This document shows positions 24,520-32,142 of a stretch of 38,098 nucleotides of DNA, piece after piece (position 1 is the stretch's first letter; every line of letters begins with the position of its first letter). Where the stretch lies: positions 1 to 38,098 of the forward strand of contig CAMLXE010000001.1 in NCBI GenBank assembly GCA_946490455.1, given 5' to 3'. The notes beneath the pieces are model-generated. The model did not search any database and was not told the origin of the DNA. It saw only the letters and a list, made by a program, of their open reading frames with translations. A program made the position numbers and the translations under genes. This DNA is from an uncultured Desulfovibrio sp. GTDB lineage: Bacteria > Desulfobacterota > Desulfovibrionia > Desulfovibrionales > Desulfovibrionaceae.

Positions 24520-25262
24520 TCCTGTTTCCTGCTGTGGACATCAAGGGAGGTCAGGCTGTCCGGCTACGGCGCGGAAGAGCCTGTGACTCCACGGTCTTTT
24601 TCGATGATCCCGTGGATGCAGCGCTGCAATGGCAGGAGCAGGGGGCCAGATTTCTCCATCTTGTGGATCTTGATGGTGCCTTTGATGGCGTCTCGCCCAA
24701 TGCAGAACTGGTTCGGCGGATTTGTGAGGCTCTTACCATCCCCGTACAGCTTGGTGGTGGAATCCGGAACGAGGATACGGCTCAGCACTGGCTTGAGGCA
24801 GGGGTAACCCGTCTGATCATCGGCACCATGGCGCTTGAAGACCCTAGGCGGTTCGCAAGGTTATGCCATACCTTCCCCGGTCGCATTGGGGTTTCTCTTG
24901 ATGCCGAAGGGGGACGTCTCAAAACTCGGGGATGGACAGGTGACACTTCGCTGACCGTGGACGATGTGGTCCCTCGGCTTGCCGATGATGGTGCGGCCTT
25001 CCTTGTCTATACAGATATTGAACGAGATGGCATGCAGACGGGAGTGAATCTCGTTGCCCTGACCCATCTCGCCGAAAGAAGTCCCGTTCCCGTGATTGCG
25101 GCAGGTGGTGTCGCGACACTGGCCGACGTACAGGCTTTGTACCCTCTGTCTGTCCATGCCAATCTTGAAGGTGCCATCAGTGGTAGAGCCATCTATGAAG
25201 GGACTCTGGATTTGCGTGAAGCCATGCGCTGGATTGACGCACAGACTTCGCAAGTAGCCTGA
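24516..25262 (+). CDS. hisA: ProFAR isomerase
   Basis: HisA isomerises N'-[(5'-phosphoribosyl)formimino]-AICAR ribonucleotide, an Amadori step in histidine synthesis. The 248-residue (beta/alpha)8 barrel has catalytic Asp8 in FPAVDIKGG and the second acid in SLDAEGG, close to residue 130. Phosphate-binding segments are GGGIR and AAGGVATLADV, with YTDIERDG between. ATG 24516 overlaps the lipoprotein stop. No terminator is visible right after its stop; the next gene begins 181 nt later. HisH/HisF and the other His enzymes are not in the window. Confidence 0.96.
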   Translation: MILFPAVDIKGGQAVRLRRGRACDSTVFFDDPVDAALQWQEQGARFLHLVDLDGAFDGVSPNAELVRRICEALTIPVQLGGGIRNEDTAQHWLEAGVTRLIIGTMALEDPRRFARLCHTFPGRIGVSLDAEGGRLKTRGWTGDTSLTVDDVVPRLADDGAAFLVYTDIERDGMQTGVNLVALTHLAERSPVPVIAAGGVATLADVQALYPLSVHANLEGAISGRAIYEGTLDLREAMRWIDAQTSQVA

Positions 25263-25443
25263 GACATATTGGGAGTCAGAGCATAAGCCTCATTCTGTAC
25301 CCGGAGAGCAGGTGCATTGGGGAAAGTGAGCCATTCCGGACAGCTCTGATTGGGATCGAAATTGGTGTTCTGCCGGATTCATTACTGCATATCCTGTTTG
25401 GTTTGACAGAGCCTTTGTCTAACACGGGAATGTCGGAGACGTG

Positions 25444-27444
25444 ATGCTGTTGTCCCTGCGGACAAAATTGTTTTCTCTGGTTATCGCCTCCCTTGTGCTG
25501 GCGGTCGTACCGCTTCTTGTCCTGACATATAACAACCTTCGCCAGTCCGGCCGCGAATTGGAGCGTGAGTCGTTCGGTAATATGGTTGTACTGGTGGAGG
25601 ATGGTATCAGTTCTCGCTACCTGAATCTGCTGTCAACAGAAGTGATGGACATACTTCAGCGCAAGAACGAGTTGCGGCGTACGGCAACACTCGCTCGCAC
25701 CACCTGGCTTGCTGCCTCCAATCTTCAGAAAAAAATGCGTGAACGGATCATGTCCGGCTGGACAGATCCGCTGATGTCCTTTTCTACACATCTGGAGATT
25801 TTCTCCCCTACCGGAGAACCGTTACTTGGTGCTCCTCTCCTTTCCTCACTGGCGTATGACAGCAGTTTGCAGGATTTCAAGGGACTTCCCCTTCAGCCCA
25901 TGCTCAAAGTAGAGAACGTTCCTGCAGAAGGGGCATTTGCGGTCTTTAATCTCAATCTGGAAAAGACAGCAGCGTTTTCTACAGAAAAAGGGACAGCAGG
26001 TCCGGCACCTGTGCTGATTTATTTTTTGCCTGTGCCTGAAACACAGAACGTCATTGCCGTGGCACTGCTTCTTTCCGACATCACGCAGGCTGCCTCCTAT
26101 TCGGAGCAGGCAATTATTCGCAGTACGCAGGAAAAGTTCGATACGCTGAATCTGTATCGTAATGGTTTTATTTCTCTGTTTGATGGAGAAGGCAACCTTC
26201 TGGCTCATAAGGGAAACAGCCTTGGGAGAGATGCCGCACTTATCCCTGCAGCAGCCCTGAAGGCTGCCCGGGAAAAGGGGCGTGTGGAGTTTGTGGCCAG
26301 AGGCTCCGAAGAAGATACCTTTGGTTCAACCATTTTTCGGGTAGCTCATTTCAAGGCGCTTGACTGGTATGTCGTGGCGGCTGCTCCCAGTGAGGAAATT
26401 GAAGCGCCTACCAATGCACTGATGCAGCGGCTCGTGATCGTGTCACTTGCCATCGTGGTTCTCAGTTTGCTGTGTACGCTTTTGCTGACAGCGCGGCTGA
26501 TCAATCCTTTGCGCGAGCTGACCCGCAAGGCGCTGGCGTTGCCCGATATGGATTTTGCATCCCCGGATGCAGTGGAAAAGGCCCGTAGTGGATTGCCCCT
26601 GCACCAGTCTGATGAACTCGGACAGCTGGCACGGGCTTTTGCACAGATGGGTGAATCGCTTGCCCGGAATATTCGCGAGCTGATGGAAACAACGGCCAGC
26701 AAGCAGCGGATGGAAGGCGAACTGAATGCCGCGCGGGATATTCAGATGGGGATTCTTCCTGCACCGGAGACAGTACCAAATCTTGATGAATATGCTTCTG
26801 CAGCCTTTCTTGAGCCTGCCAAGGAAGTTGGAGGTGACCTGTATGACTTCTTTGTTGCACCTGATGGAAGGCAGGCTGTCATTATTGGCGATGTCTCCGG
26901 AAAGGGTGTTCCTGCGGCCCTCTTCATGTCCATGACCGAAACGCTTGTCCGCTACACGCTGTCCGAAGGAGCAGGCCCTGCTGAGGCAATGACCCGCATT
27001 AACAATGTCATGAGTGTCAATAATCCCGGCTGCATGTTTGTGACGCTGTTTATTGGATTGCTGGATACGCGAACAGGGATACTTGAATATGCCAATGGGG
27101 GGCACTGCCAGCCTATGGTAGTCAATGCCACATCTGGAGAAGTTCGAACGCTTGCTGACATGAGTGGCCCTCTGGTCGGGGCTATGGATGGACTGGTCTA
27201 TGAATCCTGTCAGGCCACTCTTGAGCATGGCGATTTATGTCTCCTGTATACAGATGGGGTCACGGAGGCCATGAATGAAGAGAAGGAGCTGTTTACAGAA
27301 CAGCGGCTTATGGCTGTTATGGAGGCACAGCGTACAGCTTCTCCAGACAGGCTCATTCGTGCTGTTTATGAGGCCCTGCTTGCATTCAGAGGATCGGCGG
27401 AACCTTCAGACGACATTACCATGCTTGGATTTGTACGCAGATAG
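25444..27444 (+). CDS. Membrane sensor with HAMP and SpoIIE/RsbU-type PP2C phosphatase domain
   Basis: The 666-residue protein has an N-terminal membrane helix (about 9-30) and a large periplasmic sensor region (about 31-325, dCache-like in shape). A second helix (about 329-349) is followed by a HAMP domain (around LINPLRELTRKAL), a linker helix and a PP2C-type phosphatase domain. Visible metal-site motifs are EVGGDLYDFF (about 461-470), IGDVSGKGVPAALFM, YANGGHCQP, LLYTDGVTEA and SDDITML. RsbU/SpoIIE-type enzymes dephosphorylate STAS anti-sigma-factor antagonists. No STAS or anti-sigma kinase gene is nearby, so the target is elsewhere. I chose ATG 25444 because GGAG lies 5 nt upstream; GTG 25441 is too close to that site. 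Confidence 0.92.
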   Translation: MLLSLRTKLFSLVIASLVLAVVPLLVLTYNNLRQSGRELERESFGNMVVLVEDGISSRYLNLLSTEVMDILQRKNELRRTATLARTTWLAASNLQKKMRERIMSGWTDPLMSFSTHLEIFSPTGEPLLGAPLLSSLAYDSSLQDFKGLPLQPMLKVENVPAEGAFAVFNLNLEKTAAFSTEKGTAGPAPVLIYFLPVPETQNVIAVALLLSDITQAASYSEQAIIRSTQEKFDTLNLYRNGFISLFDGEGNLLAHKGNSLGRDAALIPAAALKAAREKGRVEFVARGSEEDTFGSTIFRVAHFKALDWYVVAAAPSEEIEAPTNALMQRLVIVSLAIVVLSLLCTLLLTARLINPLRELTRKALALPDMDFASPDAVEKARSGLPLHQSDELGQLARAFAQMGESLARNIRELMETTASKQRMEGELNAARDIQMGILPAPETVPNLDEYASAAFLEPAKEVGGDLYDFFVAPDGRQAVIIGDVSGKGVPAALFMSMTETLVRYTLSEGAGPAEAMTRINNVMSVNNPGCMFVTLFIGLLDTRTGILEYANGGHCQPMVVNATSGEVRTLADMSGPLVGAMDGLVYESCQATLEHGDLCLLYTDGVTEAMNEEKELFTEQRLMAVMEAQRTASPDRLIRAVYEALLAFRGSAEPSDDITMLGFVRR

Positions 27445-27803
27445 TTTGCAGCAGGAGATGAGTGGCTGATCTTGATGCTCGAGAAAGGCGATTTTTTTGC
27501 TTCTTATTGGAGACGATGGTTTGAAGTTCTGTTTTCAGGTTGAGCAGGAAGTGTGATCCGACTGCAAAAGGTGCGAAAATCCTTCTGGATTTTCAGAGAG
27601 GTCTGAGGGCATCTGAACATGCCCTCTTTGTTTTTATGGAGAGCTCTGTCAGATATGGAGTGCAGGTCGAGTCGATATACGCCCGTACAATTATGCGCGG
27701 CCGGGAAGAATTACGGGCTACGGTGTTGTCTGTTGATGCTGTATGGCACTGCCGATAGGGATGGAAGAAAGAGCTGAAGACGGTACGTCTGCGTGAAATG
27801 GCG
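27445..27803. other. Non-coding stretch after the phosphatase gene
   Basis: No convincing gene is present. It contains the small stem AAAATCC / GGATTTT near 27575-27595, the terminator at 27605-27635 and about 165 bases after that with nothing recognisable. Confidence 0.5.
27605..27635 (+). terminator. Intrinsic terminator of the phosphatase gene
   Basis: A perfect 8-bp stem (GAGGGCAT / ATGCCCTC, 6-nt loop) is followed by TTTGTTTTT. It lies about 160 nt after the stop codon, so a longish 3' UTR or a small RNA ending here is possible. Confidence 0.85.
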
Positions 27804-27839
27804 AAGAGGGGATTTCTGATCTGGCAGAAATCCCCTCTT
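27804..27839 (-). terminator. Terminator of the amino acid ABC operon, possibly bidirectional
   Basis: A perfect 15-bp stem (AAGAGGGGATTTCTG / CAGAAATCCCCTCTT, 6-nt loop) lies 22 nt past the stop codon of the last permease. The rightward tail is TTTT; the leftward tail is poorer in T. Confidence 0.75.
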
Positions 27840-27860
27840 TTCAGTTCATGGCCCCCTGTA

Positions 27861-28559
27861 TCAGGCCTTGATGGTGTTGTTCGCCAGGGAGGCCCGTCGC
27901 TTCTGGAGCCAGCGGACAAGACAGGACAGGGTGAAGTTGATGACAAAGTAAATGATTGCGGCAAAGCCAAAAATGACGGCTACCTGCTGAATGCCAACAG
28001 TCTGTCCCGTATAGCGAGGCAGAAGTGCCAGAGCATTGCGGGAACGGAACATGAGTTCGGCAACCGCAACCATGGACAGAAAGGAGGTATCCTTGACGAC
28101 AGTGATGACCTGGCTCACCAGTGTAGGCATGATATTCTGGAAACACTGGGGCAGGACAATGTACACCAACGTCTGAACAAAGTTGAATCCTTGAGAGGAT
28201 GCCGCTTCAAACTGTCCTTTGGGAATGGAGTTCAGCCCGCCGCGAACGATTTCCGCAATGGCGGCGGAGGTAAAGAGGACAAAGGCGAAGGTACAGCGCA
28301 GAAAGGCCGTGGGAAACGGCGCATAGACATAGCAGATCAGCACCCACATGAGGTTGGGGGTATTGCGGAAGATTTCAATATATGCTCCCGCAATGCGTCC
28401 CAGAACAAATCTGTCATAGTTGCGCAGCAGCGCCAAAATCATGCCGAAGAAAAGACTGCATATGACGATGACGACGGACAGCTCAATGACGAGCAGGGCC
28501 CCACCCAGAAGATAGCGCAGGATCTCCGGCGTAAATGTGCGGACAATAACGTCGATCAA
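27861..28559 (-). CDS. Polar amino acid ABC transporter, permease 2
   Basis: The 232-residue inner-membrane permease is of the HisM/GlnP (His/Glu/Gln/Arg/opine) family, with about five membrane helices. The cytoplasmic EAA-loop equivalent is SIPKGQFEAASSQGFNFVQTLVYIVLPQ, in which the EAAxxxG core contacts the ATPase. Its ATG overlaps the stop codon of permease 1 (4 nt), so the two are translationally coupled and probably form a heterodimer. It is the last gene of the operon and is followed by a strong terminator. The binding protein's resemblance to PEB1a suggests aspartate/glutamate. Confidence 0.95.
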   Translation of the reverse strand: MIDVIVRTFTPEILRYLLGGALLVIELSVVIVICSLFFGMILALLRNYDRFVLGRIAGAYIEIFRNTPNLMWVLICYVYAPFPTAFLRCTFAFVLFTSAAIAEIVRGGLNSIPKGQFEAASSQGFNFVQTLVYIVLPQCFQNIMPTLVSQVITVVKDTSFLSMVAVAELMFRSRNALALLPRYTGQTVGIQQVAVIFGFAAIIYFVINFTLSCLVRWLQKRRASLANNTIKA

Positions 28560-29278
28560 GACAAATTTTCCTCAATGCGTTTGATGGCCTGCCCGGAATG
28601 GGTGTCCCGTTTCTTGAGTCGTTCCTCGTAGTTTCGTCCCCATGTAGCCAGGGGAAAGCACAGCAGAAAGTACAGGATGCCGCAGACCAGAAATGGCGGA
28701 CCGTAGATGCTGGCGCCACTGGTAGCCCAGTCGTTGGTGCGGTTCATCAGATCTGTACCGCCGATCAGAGCGATGACAGAGGTATTTTTGATGAGGTTGA
28801 CCATCTGGTTGACCAGAGGAGGCAGAATGATCTTGACTGTCTGGGGCAGAATGACCCAGCGCATGGTCTGGACATAGGTAAAGCCCTGTGAGGCGGCTGC
28901 CTCGGATTGCCCCCGAGGAATGGATTGGATACCGGCTCGTACGACTTCGGCAATATAGGCTCCGTGGTAAATGCCTACAGCAAGGATACCCACACTGATC
29001 TGTCCCATCATGATGCCTATGTATGGCAGCGCAAGATAGAAAACATATGCCTGCAATACCAGTGGCGTGTTCTGCAGAAGCTCTACATAGGCTCTGGAAA
29101 GCTCTCTGGGAAACCGGTAGTGGGAAGTGGACATGACGCCAAAGATGACGCCAAGGATCAGTGCCAGCAAAAGCGAAAGCACCGATACCATGAGCGTGAC
29201 CAGAAATGCCTGGGCAAACAAACGCCAGTCCGCCAAAAAAATTGTCCAGCATTCCAATGACAAAATCTGTTCGATCAC
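28556..29278 (-). CDS. Polar amino acid ABC transporter, permease 1
   Basis: The 240-residue inner-membrane permease is of the same family. The N-terminal segment LFAQAFLVTLMVSVLSLLLA is the first helix, and AYVELLQNTPLVLQAY is the family signature after helix 2. The EAA loop reads SIPRGQSEAAASQGFTYVQTM. The C terminus is cytoplasmic and charged. It is separated from the upstream binding-protein gene by 131 nt containing an 18-bp hairpin, and it overlaps permease 2 by 4 nt. Confidence 0.95.
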   Translation of the reverse strand: MIEQILSLECWTIFLADWRLFAQAFLVTLMVSVLSLLLALILGVIFGVMSTSHYRFPRELSRAYVELLQNTPLVLQAYVFYLALPYIGIMMGQISVGILAVGIYHGAYIAEVVRAGIQSIPRGQSEAAASQGFTYVQTMRWVILPQTVKIILPPLVNQMVNLIKNTSVIALIGGTDLMNRTNDWATSGASIYGPPFLVCGILYFLLCFPLATWGRNYEERLKKRDTHSGQAIKRIEENLS

Positions 29279-29337
29279 TGTACAAACTCGTTTTGTTACA
29301 GCATGACTGCGCTTTTCCTGTCCTATTATGTACGGCA

Positions 29338-29377
29338 GCCATCATGCCGACAGACAAAAGTCTGCCGACACGATGGC
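29338..29377 (-). other. 18-bp intercistronic hairpin after the binding-protein gene
   Basis: Arms at 29338-29355 and 29360-29377 pair along all 18 positions (three G-T pairs) around an AAAA loop (TTTT in the RNA sense). No T run follows. This position, after a binding-protein gene and before permease genes, is where 3'-stabilising or partial-termination structures commonly set the excess of binding protein. Confidence 0.8.
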
Positions 29378-29409
29378 CTTGGCGGATTCCCGCCCGGACA
29401 TTGGAGAAC

Positions 29410-30234
29410 TTATTTCTCGAAAGAAGGAGCGACGCCGTTATCGGAAATGAGCTTGTTGATGGTACCATCGTTCTTCCACTGAACGATCAGCCCCTCAACA
29501 AATTCGGCGAGTCCCTTGTTGGACAGCTTTGTCGCGATACCATAATCCTGAGGAGAAAAACGGATGGAGGTGAGCAGTTCCGTCCCGCCGTCCAGATAGC
29601 CGGACAGAATGGAACCGTCCACGCAGAAGGCCTGAACCTGACCGGCATCCAGAGCAGCCTTGATGGAAGGATAGTCAGGGAAGGTCTGAATATTGTCGGT
29701 ATCGGTCAGGGTTACGCCGTGGCTTTTGGCTGCGGCAATCAGGGCATCCTTTGAGGTGGAACCTTCGGCAACGCCAACTCGCTTGCCTACGAGATCAGAG
29801 TAGTTTTTGATTCCCGAGTTTTTCTTTACCAGCAGAGAAACGGCATCGGTGTAGTAGGGCGTGGTGAAGTTCCAGATCTTTTTGCGATCTTCCGTAATCG
29901 TGAATGTGGCAATAACCATGTCGATATCGCCGGCATCAAGAAGCTGACCGCGAGTCTTGGCCGTTACTGCCGTAAAACGAACATCATCCGCATCCAGGCC
30001 CATGGCTTCGGCAATCTTCTTGGCCAGATCAATTTCCATGCCCTCATAGTCGCCGGAAAGATCCTGCATACCGAAACCGGGGACATCGGACTTGACGCCA
30101 ACACGAAGTTCACCGCGCTTGGCAATGGCCTGAACGTCTTCCGGCAGAGATGCGGCACTGCTGCTGCCCAGCGTGAAACCCGTCACAGCAATGGCTGCTA
30201 CCAGAAGGCTCATCAGTTTGCGTGTAATATGCAT
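29410..30234 (-). CDS. Periplasmic amino acid-binding protein, PEB1a-like (Asp/Glu)
   Basis: The 274-residue type II solute-binding protein starts with a signal peptide (MHITRKLMSLLVAAIAV..., cleavage near SSA-AS, no lipobox). The mature domain begins with the family segment GELRVGVKSDVPGF. Further blocks match Campylobacter PEB1a as I remember it: VTAKTRGQLLDAGDIDMVIA, FTITEDRKKIWNF, GVAEGSTSKDA and FPDYPSIKAALDAG. PEB1a binds aspartate and glutamate, so acidic amino acids are the likely ligands. I chose ATG 30234 because AGGAGG lies 8 nt upstream; the frame is open further, with no signal-like features. It lies between the ATPase and permease genes and is followed by an 18-bp hairpin. Confidence 0.94.
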   Translation of the reverse strand: MHITRKLMSLLVAAIAVTGFTLGSSSAASLPEDVQAIAKRGELRVGVKSDVPGFGMQDLSGDYEGMEIDLAKKIAEAMGLDADDVRFTAVTAKTRGQLLDAGDIDMVIATFTITEDRKKIWNFTTPYYTDAVSLLVKKNSGIKNYSDLVGKRVGVAEGSTSKDALIAAAKSHGVTLTDTDNIQTFPDYPSIKAALDAGQVQAFCVDGSILSGYLDGGTELLTSIRFSPQDYGIATKLSNKGLAEFVEGLIVQWKNDGTINKLISDNGVAPSFEK

Positions 30235-30319
30235 CTGTTCTTCCTCCTTCATTCCGCCAGCGGCGGAGTTGCCAGATACAGGGGAGTCCATTGAAATGGA
30301 ATTTTGCAGTCACTGATCG

Positions 30320-31042
30320 TCAGTGCAAAATTTTCCCCAAAAACTGTTTTGTCCTCTCGTGAATGGGATTGACAAAAAAGTGCTCGGGCGTTCCTTCCTC
30401 CAGAATCATTCCGTCAGCCATAAAAATGACTCTGTCGGCCACCTCACGGGCAAATCCCATTTCGTGCGTTACAATGACCATGGTGATGCTTTCATCAGCG
30501 AGTTTGATCATGACATTAAGCACTTCCTGGACTGTTTCCGGATCCAGAGCGGAGGTGGGTTCATCAAAAAGAATAATTTTGGTCTGACTGCACAAAGCAC
30601 GGGCAATGGCCACACGTTGCTGCTGTCCTCCGGACAGTGTGGCCGGGTAGGCATGAGCTTTTTCCGTCAGGCCAACTACAGCAAGATAGTTGTATGCCAG
30701 TTCTTCGGCTTCCCGTTTGGATTTGTGAAACAGCTTTATTGGTGCCAGCGTCAGATTGCCCAGTACAGTCAGGTGCGGATACAGGTTGAACTGCTGAAAA
30801 ACCATGGAGGATGTACTTCGGACAAGCTGAATTCTGTTTTTCTTTGTCAGCTCCACACCATCAATGAAAACCTGACCGGAAGTGGGCATTTCAAGCCCGT
30901 TCATGCAACGTACCGTCGTTGATTTGCCGGAACCGGAGGGTCCGATGATGACCAGTTTTTCGCCTTCCTGCACAACAAGATTGACATCTTTCAGTACCTC
31001 GTTGTGCCCAAAGGATTTATGTATGTGAGAAAGCCTAATCAT
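30320..31042 (-). CDS. Polar amino acid ABC transporter, ATPase
   Basis: The 240-residue GlnQ/HisP-type ATPase energises the importer. Visible motifs in order are Walker A GPSGSGKST (about 34-42), Q-loop FQQFNLYPH, signature LSGGQQQR, Walker B IILFDEPTSALD and the switch His in VTHEMGFA. It is the first gene of the leftward operon (ATPase, binding protein, permease 1, permease 2); AGGAG lies 13 nt upstream of the ATG, with GAAGGG closer. The substrate is inferred from the binding protein. Confidence 0.96.
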   Translation of the reverse strand: MIRLSHIHKSFGHNEVLKDVNLVVQEGEKLVIIGPSGSGKSTTVRCMNGLEMPTSGQVFIDGVELTKKNRIQLVRSTSSMVFQQFNLYPHLTVLGNLTLAPIKLFHKSKREAEELAYNYLAVVGLTEKAHAYPATLSGGQQQRVAIARALCSQTKIILFDEPTSALDPETVQEVLNVMIKLADESITMVIVTHEMGFAREVADRVIFMADGMILEEGTPEHFFVNPIHERTKQFLGKILH

Positions 31043-32090
31043 GCCCTTCTGTAATCTCCTTCAGAATCACGCAAACACCACTTCGGCCGTTCGGCTCTTC
31101 CTGTTATGCTGAAAGTATTTTCCCTGTAAGGGCAGAATGTATCGTCTTTCCTGAAAACAGAAAAAATACAATCAGATATGGCTGGTTTACTCGGGAGTGA
31201 AACCATGCCTGCCACGGAAAACCGCATGGTTTTCCTTCTGCTTTGTCATGCAATGCTGCCGACTGTCTTGTCTGCGGAAGGGTTGGGGCAGACGGGTTGT
31301 CGACACACGTTGCGAGATGCCAGTTCCATCTCGTACAGACAACCCGTTGGGGGAATAGGACGCTGGAGTTTTCTGCCGTGAGAATGGAAACATGTTCGTT
31401 CCGGGGACAGAAAGCAGTCATCTGTTCCGGAGTTCTCCCATATCACGGCTTTTCCGATCGCATATCAGGCGTTTTCAACAAAACGGCTGTTGTTTTCGTC
31501 CCGCTTGAAGCCTGTCGATAAGGGGAAGGGCATAGCCCTTCCTTTTGAAGCGGAGGAATTCCGCCTCGCAAAGAAATTTTTGTACAGATTTCAAGGCAAC
31601 ACAAAATCTTGAGCTGACTTTCGGAACTGACTGCGATGTGGGCGCCATCTCGGCATATGCGGCAACATATCTCGCGTCAGGCCGTATTGATCTTTTCAGG
31701 GCAGATGTGATGTTGCAGAGGTATGCAATATCACAATCTTGAAGTAACATTTTTGTTCAACCTTGAACTGCAATTGATTTTGAGCATACCGAGTCTAGGG
31801 AAAATGTCAACAATATCCATGTGGGATGCGCAAAATTCTCCATAGGTATTTAGGGGTTGCACCATGCAGTTTGGGCTTTGGGAAAGGAAAGTTTTTTTGT
31901 TCGATGTGGTTGGACGTAATGCTTTTTTGAGTCTTTTGGAGGCAATAGGCTGTTGACCATGTTGCAATGGCTGATGAAAATTGAACAAGATGAAACTACC
32001 ATATTGAATTTGTATATAAAATAACCAAATGAACATCACAGATGGCATGAGAAGTGTCGGCTGTTCATTTATTGCGAAAAACGGGATAGA
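31043..32090. other. Long non-coding stretch between the ABC operon and the acrB-like gene
   Basis: About 1 kb with no recognisable gene. It contains an 8-bp hairpin GGAAAACC/GGTTTTCC (31216-31235), a rightward terminator at 31524-31546 with no clear gene before it, and an inverted GCGG...CCGC just after. From 31750 it is markedly AT-rich. Several ORFs of 60-130 codons on both strands overlap each other and have no ribosome sites or recognisable domains. The leftward promoter of the ABC operon must lie in its left part. Confidence 0.5.
31524..31546 (+). terminator. Orphan rightward terminator
   Basis: A perfect 8-bp stem GGAAGGGC / GCCCTTCC with a 3-nt loop, followed by TTTT. No recognisable coding gene precedes it on this strand, so it may end a small RNA or a decayed gene. 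Confidence 0.6.
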
Positions 32091-32125
32091 AGCTGCCAAG
32101 GATATGATATGATCCAATGGCAGCT
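32091..32125 (-). terminator. Probable terminator of the RND pump gene
   Basis: Arms AGCTGCCA (32091-32098) and TGGCAGCT (32118-32125) enclose an inner GGAT/ATCC pairing. The structure lies 18 nt past the stop codon; leftward it is followed by TCTATCCCGTTTTT, so the T run is somewhat distant. Confidence 0.55.
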
Positions 32126-32142
32126 CTCATTTGACATGTTTG

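Noticed and set aside
25403..25440. TTGACA upstream of the phosphatase gene as a promoter
   Set aside because: No acceptable -10 lies 16-18 nt downstream.
27540..27758. 72-codon rightward frame after the phosphatase gene
   Set aside because: It begins with TTG without a ribosome site, runs straight through a clear terminator and has no recognisable feature.
31545..31742. 65-codon frame ending ...AISAYAATYLASGRIDLF... that looked like a binding-protein fragment
   Set aside because: No binding-protein motif could be placed with confidence, it has no good ribosome site, and it starts inside a terminator region.
31731..32117. 128-codon leftward frame in AT-rich DNA
   Set aside because: No domain, no ribosome site, and it overlaps the pump terminator.
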